Part shown: piece by piece, positions 12,501-24,330 of the stretch
Position numbering within the stretch: position 1 is the stretch's first letter
Layout of the letters: every line of letters starts with the position of its first letter
NCBI GenBank assembly: GCA_022605955.1
Contig: JAKCOZ010000003.1
Location: 56,482,179-56,546,178, forward strand
Origin: Rallus limicola
Taxonomy: Eukaryota; Chordata; Aves; Gruiformes; Rallidae
Length of the DNA stretch: 64,000 nucleotides
Reading direction: 5' to 3'
Position numbers and translations under genes: made by a program
The notes under the pieces: generated by a model
Told to the model about the DNA's origin: nothing
Seen by the model: the letters and a program-made list of their open reading frames with translations, nothing else
Database searches by the model: none

Positions 12501-15500
12501 CAGGGAGTTGTGTGTTAAAGCAGTGGTTGTACATTGTAAAGCAGAGCTCTGCTGTATCTGCAGACCTCTGGGCTGGAGAAGGCCAGTGACATCATGGTGG
12601 AGGGGTTTTCTTTATGGATAGCTGGATAAACTTATGTGTTTCCTCATGGTCATGGTGTTTCCATTGCCCATTCCCTTGCACCCTGTTGACTCATAGCAAA
12701 ACAAAGTGATTGTGGGGGAACCCTGGCTGGAGGGATACTCCATTTATACATGTGTAGCTGGTCACTTCCTAAAGTTCAGGCTTCAAGTGCTTAGGGCTAC
12801 ATTTTCTGGATTATTGCAGGGAAAAAATGGTTTGGCAAAGATGATGTAGTGTTTTCCAATTGTTTCTCAGCACCCTGGGGAAGTATTTCATTATTTCCCT
12901 CTAGTGAACATGAAGTCAAACATTACAGTGTCTTTCCTCATCGTTGAGGCGACCTTGCATGAGAGAGTCTTCTTCTAAGTACCTCATCTCAGGAGACATG
13001 TCTTGCATTCAGCACAGCAGCTAAGGGAGTTATTTTGTTTGTAGCAGTTTGTCAATGTGCCAGGCAGTATGCAAAAGTGGAACAATGTCTAACATGTAAA
13101 TCTGATGCAACCAAAGCATAAAGAAAGGAGCAGAGCAAGAGGAAAGGTGAAATTATAACATCCTGCATGCTTTCCTCTCCCTCCCCTTCCTCTGCAGTAT
13201 TCTACATCCTTTTGTTGTCTCAGCCTTAAAAATGGTCTTTGAAGGTTTATATGTGAGAGTTTTTGCAAAGTGATTCAGAAAAGGGAATAATATTTCTCCC
13301 ACAAGAATCAGATAACTTCTCAGATTTGCCCCAGCTTTTCAAGGGCAGTGACTAAGAAAATTAAAAGGAATCTAGCCTGGATTTCTTGCATGGCAACAGA
13401 AAACTCTATCAATATCTTCCTGAGGTCAGCCCATCCTGGAGTACTGATAAACTGTCAGTGCCCTCATTACAGTGCAGGAGGAGTCCTTATTCCCTGCATT
13501 GCAAGTGTCCTTGCAGCAGAGTCTGATGCTTGTACAAACAATGGAAAAAAATTGCCTTTTAAAGTTCTTCTGGAGCTCAATCTTCGATGGCAGTGGCTTT
13601 CTTTTTGGGATCTAAAAAGTAACATAAACCCCATTTTAAGGCATCATTCTTCCACTGGCTTTGCAGAGCAATCTCACATTATCCAGCCACACCTCCTGCT
13701 TTTCCTTTTCTTGACCTTAAAATAATAGGTAAAGGTTTGGAAACTGCATACGTTGTGCAAGTTATTTCTGTCAGCTACAAGACCACTGGAACTGCTCGGC
13801 AGTGGTGCTTGAATTTAACAGAAAATGCTGCACTACTGTTTGTTTTGGGTTTTATGTGTTTTCAAGAAGTGAGAGCGTGATGAAATAAGAACTATACTGA
13901 GGTGCTGATACACATGTCAGTGCAGCCATGTGTTAGAAAAGGGCTGTTCTGTGTGCGCCAGGGAAAAAAGCATACATCAAAGAAGAGGGGAGAGGGAAGA
14001 GATGGGGAAAATGCAAAACCAAGTGTCCAAAACAGTCTGTGTTGCCAAAAAGGTACAATAAGCAGCAAGACAGAGATCTGTGTAATCAGAGGCAGTAATT
14101 TCAAGGGAAATTTCTCTTGTTACCAACAGTATTAAAGGTTATTTTCTATGAAAAGAAGTCAAATAAAATAAAAGCACAAGAAGCAGAGGTTGTCTGATTT
14201 GATCCTATTTTAGAGTGTGAACATTGAATTACTTGTGGCTATATGTAATAAATAGTGCTTCATTTGTGCATGGAGAGGAAGAGATAAGAACAACCTCCTG
14301 CTCTCTCTTTTATAAGACTTCTCTGTTGCATATTGCCCTTTGAGGCTGTCCTGTCAATGGCAGCACTCGGGTTATGAACAAGGATTATGATTGGAAGGCG
14401 CTCACTTTGGGGAGATGTCATTTCGTATGCTCAGCAGAGCAGCCTGGGGTCATCACAAGCTTCTTGCTAGTCCCAAAGCTATTGGCTCACAATTCAAGTG
14501 CTGCCGATTGCCCCAGGAGATATGACTTGGATGCTGATGACATACTCAGCCAGACTGAGCTGGTGCTGGAATAAAATATGCCCCAAACTATTCCTGGCAC
14601 ATTAATTTCAGGCTTGGAATCAGGTTTACCTTTTGCAATGTTTTCCTCCCTGAAGTGTTCAGTTCCTTTTAAGTTAGTCCCTGAATTATGAAGAAAAATC
14701 CCTAACATTAATTCTGAGGCTAGCATTTAACTAAAATGTCAGACCTGATAGAGACCTCTGATGCATCTGAGCATGCAGCAGTAAGATTGAAGATGGAAAA
14801 GAAAGAATAGCATAGTAGATTCGTTTGCAGTCTTTCAAAAAAAACCAAAACTGGAAAGAATTGTCATTTATGAAGTGCTGGTTATAGACAGTAGCATCAT
14901 TTCTGCCCCCAAGTATTTTATTTCCAAGTGATTAGGTAGCTAATGTGCCTTCAGATTATAGTTGTCTATAAAATACAAGGTTGTATGTGGTGCTTATTAA
15001 TGTGATAAAGAGTATTCTATGCATTCTTCATGTATGTGTAGTCTAATTCATAAATGAGAAGACCATGGCAGTCTGCTCATCATAGTGCTTGGTCTGTATC
15101 ATGCAAGCCATGGTCTTCTGCTGAAGTTTTAAGTTCTGATGTTCTTAAGCCTTGTCTTTTAGGTGCTTGGTCAATATTGATGTAAAGATGCTTTTAAAAA
15201 AATCAGTAGTTACTCTTGCTGTGTCAGAAATACAAGCTGATTTACTAAATTGTGTAAGTGTGAGTTCAAGTTCTTGTCCCACAAATCCTGCTGGGTTTTA
15301 GCCTGGTCGGTGAAGGCAGCAGAATTTGTGCTGTGTGTCTGGCTCATAAACCATAGTGAAATCATGTTTACAGTTTCCCTTGATTGACTGAATAAAAGCA
15401 ACTTTTTTAGTGGCTTACTGTTGGTTTAAAAAGTTTTATGGCTTTTGCACCTTTTAAAGTTTTCAGTTCAGTGCACAAACATATGCTTAAGGTTTTTTTG

Positions 15501-17164
15501 CATTTGATATATGCACAGGTGATATTACTGCCTTCCTCCTCCACCTTTTCTTCTGTGTATGGCCAAGAGGTTTAGATCACATTTGGAAAAAAAAAGTGGG
15601 AAAGGCACACCAACTGATCCTCTCAGTCCTCAGCATGATCATTTGCACTTCTCCATCTGCAGTGCAGAAATGTTCCCCATGCTGTTTGCATTTAGATATT
15701 TGTAGGAAATAGGGTGGCGTATGGCTCTAGGGGCCGTGGAGATGGAGAGAGGTGGTGAGCAGTGCTGCTGCCCAGACCTGGCCCTGCTGCCACTGTGACA
15801 CTGAGCAAGGTCATCGCTGAGCTGATTAAACATGAGAATTAGCATCCTCCTCTCTGCACTATGGCCTGAACTTGCAGCCCTTTTTCAGTTTTTCCAGTGG
15901 TGTTAATCTTAACATTTGTCTAGGTAAAGACTGGCTTGTTTAGAGCCAACATTTGATGAAACTAGTCATTCACTTAACGATGAGCTTTTAGAGCACAGTA
16001 ATCTGGGGGTTTGGGAAAGTCCCCACCATTCGCCTACTGCTCCATCGGGCTGTTTTCTGTGCGCTGCCTGCATGAGGTCTGCAAGGAAATTTATCTGGGG
16101 GTGGTTTAACTGGGAAGAGGTGTGAGGCTATCCACACTTTGCTGTGTCTCAGAAAACATTACAGCACCTACGCCTACATAAATAATTACAGGACAGTAAG
16201 GAAGTTTCTAAGTGAGAGGGGAAACGTGCTCTCAGGGGGGCAGCATGTGCTAATTTTCTGTTATAGAATGGTTTCTTTAGCAGAATTGGCCTTGTGATGT
16301 CCATAGTTGTGAACATGCTCACGCTGTTTGGAGAGTTAGAAATGTAATTACAGCTTGTTTGTTGCTTTGGGGTTTTTTTCCTTGTTTCTTGACTTTTCAA
16401 GAGTATTGAGAATTTGAAGTGTGGAATTGTGTTCTAAAAGCAACAGGAGCTGATCTATGTGCTTGTAGGAGGGAGATGTAAGATACTGAATGTGGCTACT
16501 TCTATGTACACTAGAGGTATTAGTATGAATTGAATAATAAGAAACCTAATCAGATTTTTATCAAGCTTCCCCGTTGTAATGTCATAATTGCCAGTTATCT
16601 TGGGTCTTGAAGCCAAACCCTAAGTTTGATTTTAGAAGAGAGTTCCTTAGCAAGAAGCAGTACTTAGGTGAGCCACTGACCTTGGTGCAATCTGGTGATC
16701 ATGTCCCCAGTGCAGGCACTGCCATAGTTCACAAGCTGTATCTTAAATGCCAACTTAAAACAGTAACAACTTTTGCCTGAGTCAACAGTGATTCATCATG
16801 GTCTTGGAGATTACTGTCAATGTCAACAGTCCTAGGCTCCCCTTGGTAGCTACTGTAGCCATGTTCAAAAGCACAAAACAAAATGATCATAGGTGATAAG
16901 GAGATGCCAGAGGAACAGGAGCAAGTAGTTGCTTGAAATCCTTTCAGGTTTGTGAAAATGTTACTTGTTTATAAGGAGGACAAAAACATAGAGTTATTCC
17001 AGATCTGCAAGTTGGTCACTAGATGTGGGATGCCTTCTTCAGACTGATGGGCTGCCAGCTCTTCTTTCTTCCTAGCTAAAAAGCTAGTTCAGACAGGTCT
17101 TTTTGAGCAGTCTTCAAATCTGTGCAAATATTTTTCTTTCTTTCACTTCCATTTGGGTTCAGAA
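3540..17164. other. Unique intronic DNA without a supported gene
   Basis: About 13.6 kb of AT-rich sequence shows no recognisable transposon apart from simple A/T runs and the 35-bp duplication. Open frames here are short, lack codon-type conservation cues and have no recognised domain. Stretches near 8.2-8.9 kb and 10.4-10.8 kb are especially AT-rich and free of repeats. Confidence 0.6.
12291..12360. repeat. Perfect 35-bp tandem duplication
   Basis: Two copies of a 35-base unit beginning GATGCCTTGCAGCCATCATC lie head to tail at 12291-12325 and 12326-12360 with no differences. The unit is not a microsatellite and does not look like part of CR1. Zero divergence implies a recent event, or an assembly artefact. 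Confidence 0.95.
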
Positions 17165-17236
17165 GAAGAGAGGGTTGGAACGGATGACCTTCAGAGGTCT
17201 CTTCCAAACCCAACCATTCTGTGATTTTCTGAAGGA
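17165..17236 (+). repeat. Short CR1 3'-end fragment
   Basis: GGTTGGAACGGATGACCTTC, AGGTCTCTTCCAAACCCAAC and ATTCTGTGAT follow each other. This is the CR1 3'-UTR signature in sense orientation. Only about 70 bases are recognisable, so this is a severely 5'-truncated insertion. Confidence 0.75.
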
Positions 17237-17733
17237 TAAACTCTCTGTTCTGAATTATGTTGATCAAAGAGCAGTTGCTTTGTGCTGGGTTTTGAATGTT
17301 TTGTACTTTGTCACATGCAGCTCTACGCTGTGTCCATTGATCCAGTAGCTGGGGTGTCTGTTGAATGTGAATTAAGGTGCTCTAGCTGAGATGTTCTTGC
17401 TGGAAAGTGCAGAGTTCCACCCATGGCAGAAGTAGTATTTGAAAACATGTCTGGCAGAGGTTGTCAGAATATGACTTTGAAGTGACTTTTAATACAAAGT
17501 AGTTCTGCTCACCCTTGCAAGCAAACAATGTTTAAATGTTTGTAAACTAATTACTGTGCTCTTATCTCATTATATGAAGTTCTGATGGTTGCTCCAGGAC
17601 TCAATGGGTAGCAGAAGGAAAGTGCCCCTTTATCTCCAGAAGGAGGAGGGTGGGTGTTGGGGGGGAGGCTAACATTGTGGGAAGTAATGGGGCAGGAAGG
17701 AAGCACGTTATCCTTGTCACACATTATCATAGA

Positions 17734-18482
17734 ATCATAGGATGTGTTAGGTTGGAAGGGACCTTTAGAGGTCATCTAGTCCAACCCCCCTGCTGTAAGC
17801 AGGGACATCTGCACTAGATCAGGCCACTCAGACACCCATCAAGCCTGACCTTGAAGATCTTCAGGGATGGGAGATCTCCCCTTTTTGAGTTGTCCTACTG
17901 CTACATGTCCTCATGAACAGGAGTTCTTCCACAGATTTCCTATCAGCACCTTTCAGGTAGTGGAAGGCCACTATAAGGTCCCCCTGGGGCCTTCTCCAAG
18001 CTGAACAAGCCCAAGTCTCTCAGCCTGTCCTCATAGGAGAGGTGCTCCAGCCCTTTGATCATTTTTGTGGTCCTCCTCTGGACATGCGCCAACAGGTCCA
18101 TGTCTTTCTTGTGTTGAGGGCTCCACACCTGACACAGTACTCCAGGTGGGGTGTCACCAGAGCAGAGTAGAGGGGCAGAATCACCTCTCAATTGCTGGCC
18201 ACACTTCTTTTGATGCAGCCTAGGATGCAGTTGACCTCCTGGGCTGCAGATGCACATTGGTGGTTCATGTCCAGCTTCTCATCCATGAGTGTCCTAAGTC
18301 CTTTTCCTCAGGGCTGCTTTCAAGCAACTCATCTCCTAACCTGTATGGATAATGAGTGTTGTCCCCACCCAGGTTCAGGACCCTGCACTTGTCTTTGTTG
18401 AACCTCATGAGGTTCACCTGGGCCCACTTCTGCAGCCTGTCCAGGTCCCTCTGAATGGCATCCCTTCCCTTTGGCACATTAA
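17734..18482 (-). mobile_element. CR1 LINE 3' fragment, same subfamily as the 1.5-kb copy
   Basis: It starts with AGAATCATAGGATG, and the minus strand encodes RT C-terminal sequence such as [22 protein letters not shown] (18265-18477) and [21 protein letters not shown]. It is almost identical to parts of the copy at 1504-3500, including the 3' end with CTGCTGTAAGCAGGGACATC. It lacks about 95 bases of the 3' region that the other copy retains. The 5' truncation is near 18482. Confidence 0.92.
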
Positions 18483-19312
18483 CTTCACCACTCAGTCGCT
18501 GAGGTCTTCAAGGCAGGGGGGGTTACAAGTGAAGGAAGAGAATAGGACTACCACAGAGGACATGGGCAGAGGATACCTGATGGGGAAATTGTAATTGTCC
18601 TGTATTTGTAGCAGCATCTAAATTCTTGCAAAGTTAAAGTAACAAAGGCTGCTTTAACAGCTTCATTCTCTGTCACTCCCTTCACCCTTTTTTGCTTGCG
18701 TTCTCAAAAACGACAAGAATAAATTTTCCCTTTTGTCACTGCCTGCCTCTTCTTGCTCCCTGATATTTGTCGACTTCAATTTATCTAGTGTTAATGTAAC
18801 TCCAAAGCAATTTAGAATTCTATTCTTCTGAAAGGAGCTAAAGCAAAATGGGGCTCTTTCCTGCAGATATTCGTGCACCTAATTAAAATCATTCTAACAG
18901 GTAAGTGTGCTTAGAACTGGGCTCTGAATTTATCTGCAATCTCCTACTGAAAACCAAGGTTAATTCATCCCCATAGTTATAGTTTGAAAGCATTAAAATG
19001 CTTACTTAACAGGTTAAAAATGTTGACTTGGGAAGATTTAACTGTCTGGATATAAAGTCATTCATGCTGTATGACCTGGAAAAAAGATTTGATTTAAAGA
19101 GTGAAATAAATTGTGTTCATATTACCTCACAGACGTTAAAAGTTTTTTAATGGGCTTATTTTAAAAATTTTGGTTTATGCTTTTTTTTCCAACAGAAACT
19201 TCAGGGCTTTATATACAAAAAAGTGAAACAGCTCTTCTGTTTTCACCACTTGAGAGGGGATGACTGAGTTTTGTTTATGTATGGGCTAGGTCACCACTTA
19301 CAAGATACAGGT

Positions 19313-19817
19313 TGTACTGGTTTTGCTGGGATAGATTTCTTCACAGCAGCTAGGAGGGGCTATGTTTTGGGCTGTCCTTCAAGGCACAAGGAGATGGGAG
19401 GGGACACAGCTGGGGCAGCTGTGGATGAAGGGGGGACATTTGAAGAAATGGCATCTGCCATCCCAACTCACCGTTAGGTGTGATGGAGCCCTGCTTTCCT
19501 GGAGTTGGCCAAACACCTGCCTTCCCGTGGGAAGTTGGTAATAAATCCCTTTTCTTTCTCTGCTTGCATGTGTGGCTCTTGCTTTACCTTTTAAAATCAA
19601 GGCAGGAGTTTTGTCAATTTCACTCTTCCCATTCTTTCTGCCATCCTGCCACAGGGCAGTGAGCAAGTATGACAAAGACTAAGTTGCTTCAGAGCATGTA
19701 CAAGTCAACCAGCCATTTAGCCATCCAGGTAATATTCCTCCTGAAGCAGATAGCAAAATTGGCATCACTGTGAAGACTCTGCCTCTTGTAGTTGCCAGCT
19801 GGGGTTAAACCACGATG
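19313..19817 (+). mobile_element. Decayed solo LTR of an avian ERV
   Basis: The 5' end reads TGTACTGGTTTTGCTGGGAT and the 3' end reads GTTGCCAGCTGGGGTTAAAC then CACGATG, close to the family of the LTR at 39673-40274. Inner motifs include GGGAGGGGACACAGCT, GTGATGGAGCCCTGCTTTCC and a poly(A) signal AATAAA at 19540-19545. Compared with the remembered family pattern, it lacks sequence after GGGGCTATGTTTTGG and has about 108 extra bases (19688-19795) bounded by AGTTGC repeats. The flanks CAGGT and CAGGC may be a mutated target-site duplication. The ends are approximate. Confidence 0.75.
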
Positions 19818-20578
19818 CAGGCCTATAATTATTTTTTTGTTACTTTCTAATCAGACAATTCATTTGACTAAAGCCCAAATAGTCTTATATATTAAAAAAT
19901 ATCGCTCTTACATAAAGAAAAGTCCAAATCTTTTATTTTAATGAAGATGCCAATTTCTACTCTGGGACAAAGTTACAAGAATGTGTGGTGGTTTGGCTGG
20001 CCAGGACTCTGGGAAGAGCATGCACTGCTCTGACTTTCCTTTGAGGTGGTTTCCTGAGCCTTCAGGAGGCCAAAAGGTAGGCACAATCCTTCTGGTGCTG
20101 CAGGCAGTCTTCCCTGGAAACACTGATTAATTTATGGGCAGTGCAGGACCTCATGGGTAAGGAGTTGCTGAAATCCCATGCAACCGTTAGAGGTTGAGAT
20201 GGGGGAACAAGACTAAGGATGAGCTTCCTTGCCAGGTACCTGCACCCTTAGCTAACTGTGGCGTATTGGCTGGTTGTGACCATGGGGTTTGGGTAGGTGA
20301 GACTGCAGGAGTCTGCAGGCTTCTTAATTCAGTCACCAAACAAAGCAAGAGTTTTGGGAACCGCTGGGAGAAAGGTCTGTCTGCAGAGGGCAGTTTTAGG
20401 CTTTTCATTTCACCTTCACCAGATCTAAGTTGATTTACATGGTGTTGCCTGTACATTTTTCAACAGTTTACCTGTGAACAGCAGCACGGTACTTGGAGAA
20501 CTGGGCTGTTTCTCACAGATTTTGACAGTTTATGAGTCTAGAAAGAGGGGTAGCAGAGAGTTGTCTGTGCACATTTAC

Positions 20579-20638
20579 AGTTGGACTTGAGGTTCCCAAA
20601 GGTCTTTTTCAACCTAGTGATTCTGTGATTCTATGGTT
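20579..20638 (+). repeat. Short CR1 3'-end fragment
   Basis: GTTGGACTTGAGG, then TTTTCAACCTAGTGATTCTG and TGATTCTATGG, is the CR1 3' tail in sense orientation. It is about 60 bases long. Confidence 0.8.
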
Positions 20639-22559
20639 ACATTGTCTCTTAATGCGATAATATATATGCCCAATGGGTCTTCATAAACAAGGATGGGTTG
20701 TACATGTACTCTTGTTCTGACTCTGACTTGTTCATTGTTTGGATTTTTGCATTTCCCTAAGTCTGCCTCTTGTCCCATTCTTTGGACAGTGGAGTGCTGA
20801 GTGTATATATGTGCCTAAGGCCTGTGTCCTTTGGTTGGCATCGAGGGCAGAAAATTGGTGATGAACAATGGAAGAAAAGCTGATAAATGGGATGGTTACC
20901 ATTGAGGAAGCTGTGGCACTGCAAAATCTATAATCTCTTTTTTTTCCCAGTTGTTTTTGTTTTCCTTTCCAGGGTAATGTTTCTATCAAACAAAGCTTGT
21001 GTAACCCAGGCAGCTTATATGCTAAAGGTAACTGTGAAGTCTGAATTGCATTGCACTTGGCAGTACCTTTTGACTTCCTGAGCTATGTTGTGGCTTTGGT
21101 GGAGAGAACAGTGCTCAGCCACCTTAAAAGAAGATAAAATACAATATTGAAGTGCACCATCTCTAGTTGTCATGACTAGGCTTTGCTATTCCTTGACATA
21201 GCAGTGTGGGTAGATAAAGATTCATAGGGACTTTTTTCTTTCTTTGATTGATTTTAAGGCCAAATGAGACAGTGAGAACAGACCAAATGAGATTGTGAGA
21301 AGATCATCATTGGTCTCTGTGTCAAGGAACACAAGGTCATGGAACTTGTTCTAGCTGTTGCCCACAACATCCAAGAAAGGTGTTGTGATCTGATATCAGT
21401 CACTGTATATATAGCCTTCATTAACATGGATGTGAGAGATGTCTTCTCCTATATATAGGAACACAGTACCAGGTAAAGCTTTTAATGACTCTGAAAGAGG
21501 TAGTAAAAGACTCCACTTCTAAAAGCTGTGGGATGACTCCCAGTGCAGAGACAATAGGAGCTTGAGGTCTGTGGGAGAAGGTGAGCAGAGTAAAATGTGC
21601 CAAAAACTCTGAAACTTTGCTTCTGTTTGTGGGTTTCCTGTGACTTGCAGATCTTCAGTGTGTGATTGCTGCTGTTAGGAGTTTGTTGAGAAGTTCTGTG
21701 TGATTCAGTACCTCTGTTTTAGGTACTGTTTACCAGGCAGTAATGAAGAGGGATGGCCAGAGCTGACAGTGAGGCAAGGGGAGGGCAGGCTGATACTCAG
21801 CTAAACTTGCCAGCTTTATGAATGATATGTTAAACTTAGATACCAAAAATAGTAGCTTCACTGTGCCTCTTTGTAAATCTCCGTGGGACTGAAGAAACGG
21901 TCTGAACTGAAATGCATACTCCCCAAGGGACTTCTTTTTAGCACTGAGCCCAATTATTTTTTAAATAGGGGGTTTAGCCCTCCAGGGAAGCCATAAATAT
22001 GTCCATAGCTGAGCTGCAGAGGGCTTTATATTCCCGACTGTCCTATTAAGAGAACTCAGTGAAGAAAACAGGAGACTGTTCTCCCTAGTAAAAGTACTAG
22101 CAGCAGTTTTCTTGCAATGTAAGTGATACTGCACATTTTACTCTTGAATATCTAAATAGTGTTTGGCCACATATAAGTTCATGAAAATTTCATGACTTGA
22201 TGGTTGAAACTGGCTACTTTTGGGTTTGGATCATGGCTGCTGCAGATGTTTTCAGTGTCCCTCGATAATTGTTTTTAAGGTTGACAGAAGAGGCAAAGTC
22301 TTTTGCATCTTGGGAAAGGGGGAATAAGAAGGCACAGAGTAATTTATGAAGAAAAGGAGTTTCAGGAATCATCTGGTTCATCCTGAGCTCAAAGCAGAGA
22401 TAACTCCAAGTTAGATAAGACTGTCAAACCAAAGATTGAGAATCATGGATATGCAGTCCAGTCCTGCTGGACTCCTGCCCCAGGGCTTAACTGTAACTGG
22501 TTTTGTGGGGAAGCTGTTTTCCTTTATGTCTAAGTAAACAAGACTTTTTCTGCAGAGCT

Positions 22560-24330
22560 GCTTTCTCACCAGTTAGTCCCCAGCAGTGTTACTGAATGGG
22601 ATTGTCTGTCCTGGATCCATCTTGTCTTTGAACTTCTTAAGGACCCTGGCATCCAACTTGTCTGTTGTTTCTGTGAATACCAGCTTTCCTCTTCAGAGCA
22701 TTAACCTCTCCCCCAACTTGGTCTCACCTTCAGACTTGCTGAAGGTGTTCCCCATCACGTTGTCTGTGTCACTGATGAAGGTGTTAAACAGAATTGGCTT
22801 GTAATCAGATGGGAGTTTAACTTTGAACTTTCAGCCACAACCTTTTGAGCCTGATGGTCCAGACAGTTTTTCACACACCTTTCAGTGCACTTGTCTGGTT
22901 GCTGTCTTCCCAGTTAGACTGCAAACATATTAAGGGAGACTTTTAAAAGCGTTGCCAAAGCAAAAGGAAATTTTTTTTCCCCCAAAGCCAGTCTCTCCCT
23001 CCTAGAAGGCAGTCAGGTTTCTCAGTCATGATTTGTTCTTGCTAAATCCATGATAGCTGTTCCCAGTCACTTTTTCATATTTAAACTGGAAATGGTTTCT
23101 ATGCTGACATATCCTGTGATCTTACCTGGGGCTGAAATGGATCTGTGAGACTGCTGTCCCCTGGATTGTCCTGCTTTCCCATTTTGAAGAGTGTAACTTC
23201 TGCCTGTCAAAGGTGAGAGAGCAGCTTTACACTGATTTTGGCCTGTGCCTTCTGCATGTTTAGATGATTCCTGTTTTGTCCCATCTACTTATGTGTCTAA
23301 TCTATGTAAGTAATACTTAACTCAGTCACATTTTACTAGCAAGAAGCAGTTCAAAAAAGAGAAGGTACTAGGCAGAGAGACATGAGGTGCTTAAAAGCAG
23401 GCCTTGCCAGTGAAAACTGAGGCAAGAAAGCTATTAATACTTAAGTAGTCTCCTTCCCCTGCATTAAAAGGTCTCCTGTCCTGTTCAGCAGTGGGCCACC
23501 ATTCTCCTTGCATCTTTTTGCTGCTGATTTATCTATCTGCAGAAGCATTATTTTGCCTTTTCCATTTTTGCAAGTTTCCCAGACTTTGAGGTGCTCCAGC
23601 CAAGCTGTGGACTTCCTAGCTCTCTCCTTGCATTCCTCCTCTACTTCTACAGGAGGTCTGTCCCTGTTGACACCTTTTGTACATGGCTTTTTACATTTGA
23701 GTTCACTCAGCAATTAACCATTCAGCTAGACTTGCCCTCTGCTGTATGTCCTTGTTTTCTTGCACACAGGGGTGAACTGCTCATATGCTTTAGAGCGGTT
23801 GTCTTTCAATTTCAACCATTTCTCCCAAGCCCCTTGGCATTTAATGTAATTTTCCCACAGGCTACCAATTACCAATTTCCTGAACAAGCTAAGACTGCTG
23901 CTCTGAAACCCAGGATCTTTATTCAAGTATTTGCTTCCTCACTTTACTCACTTTTGAAAATTCTTCATATTACCTCATAGTCACTCTGGCTGAGGCTGTC
24001 ATCAACCTTCATGTCCCTAGTAATTTCTTCCTTAATTTATACCATGTCCAGTAGTGTGCCTTGTCTTCTTAAAGGAGTGCCTGAAGAAAGAAAGTCTTCA
24101 CTCTCCGGATTGCCAGAGTCCTCCTGTTCTGCTCTTCCAGCACGTCTCCAAGTTCCTCATAAAAACAAACCCTGTAATTGTGAGGTTTCTTCTAGGTGTT
24201 TAAAGAAGGATTTGTCTACTTTCTCATCTTGACTAATCAGTCTGTAGCATATGCACACCATATCTAACCCTTGTCCTCTGATCCATGAGCTTTCATCCTT
24301 GACTCCTTGGATCAATGATATGTTGTGATG
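22560..24330 (-). mobile_element. Ancient CR1-type LINE relic, antisense
   Basis: This is a strongly diverged element with no surviving ORF, but the order of CR1 landmarks in antisense is kept. First come sequences like the RT palm complement (CCAACTTGGTCTCACC, then ACTGATGAAGGTGTTAAACA). Next is the RT finger region (TTGTTCTTGCTAAATCCATG, then GGATTGTCCTGCTTTCCCAT). Last is the upstream part (AAACCCAGGATCTTTATTC, then ACCATGTCCAGTAGTGTGCC and AGTCTGTAGCATATGCACAC). It spans about 1.8 kb, which is long for such an old copy. The limits are approximate and the identification rests on remembered consensus patterns. Confidence 0.65.

Noticed and set aside
19985..20010. GTGGTTTGGCTGG resembling an LTR start
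   Set aside because: Only the first dozen bases fit; the sequence after it does not continue like the LTR family.
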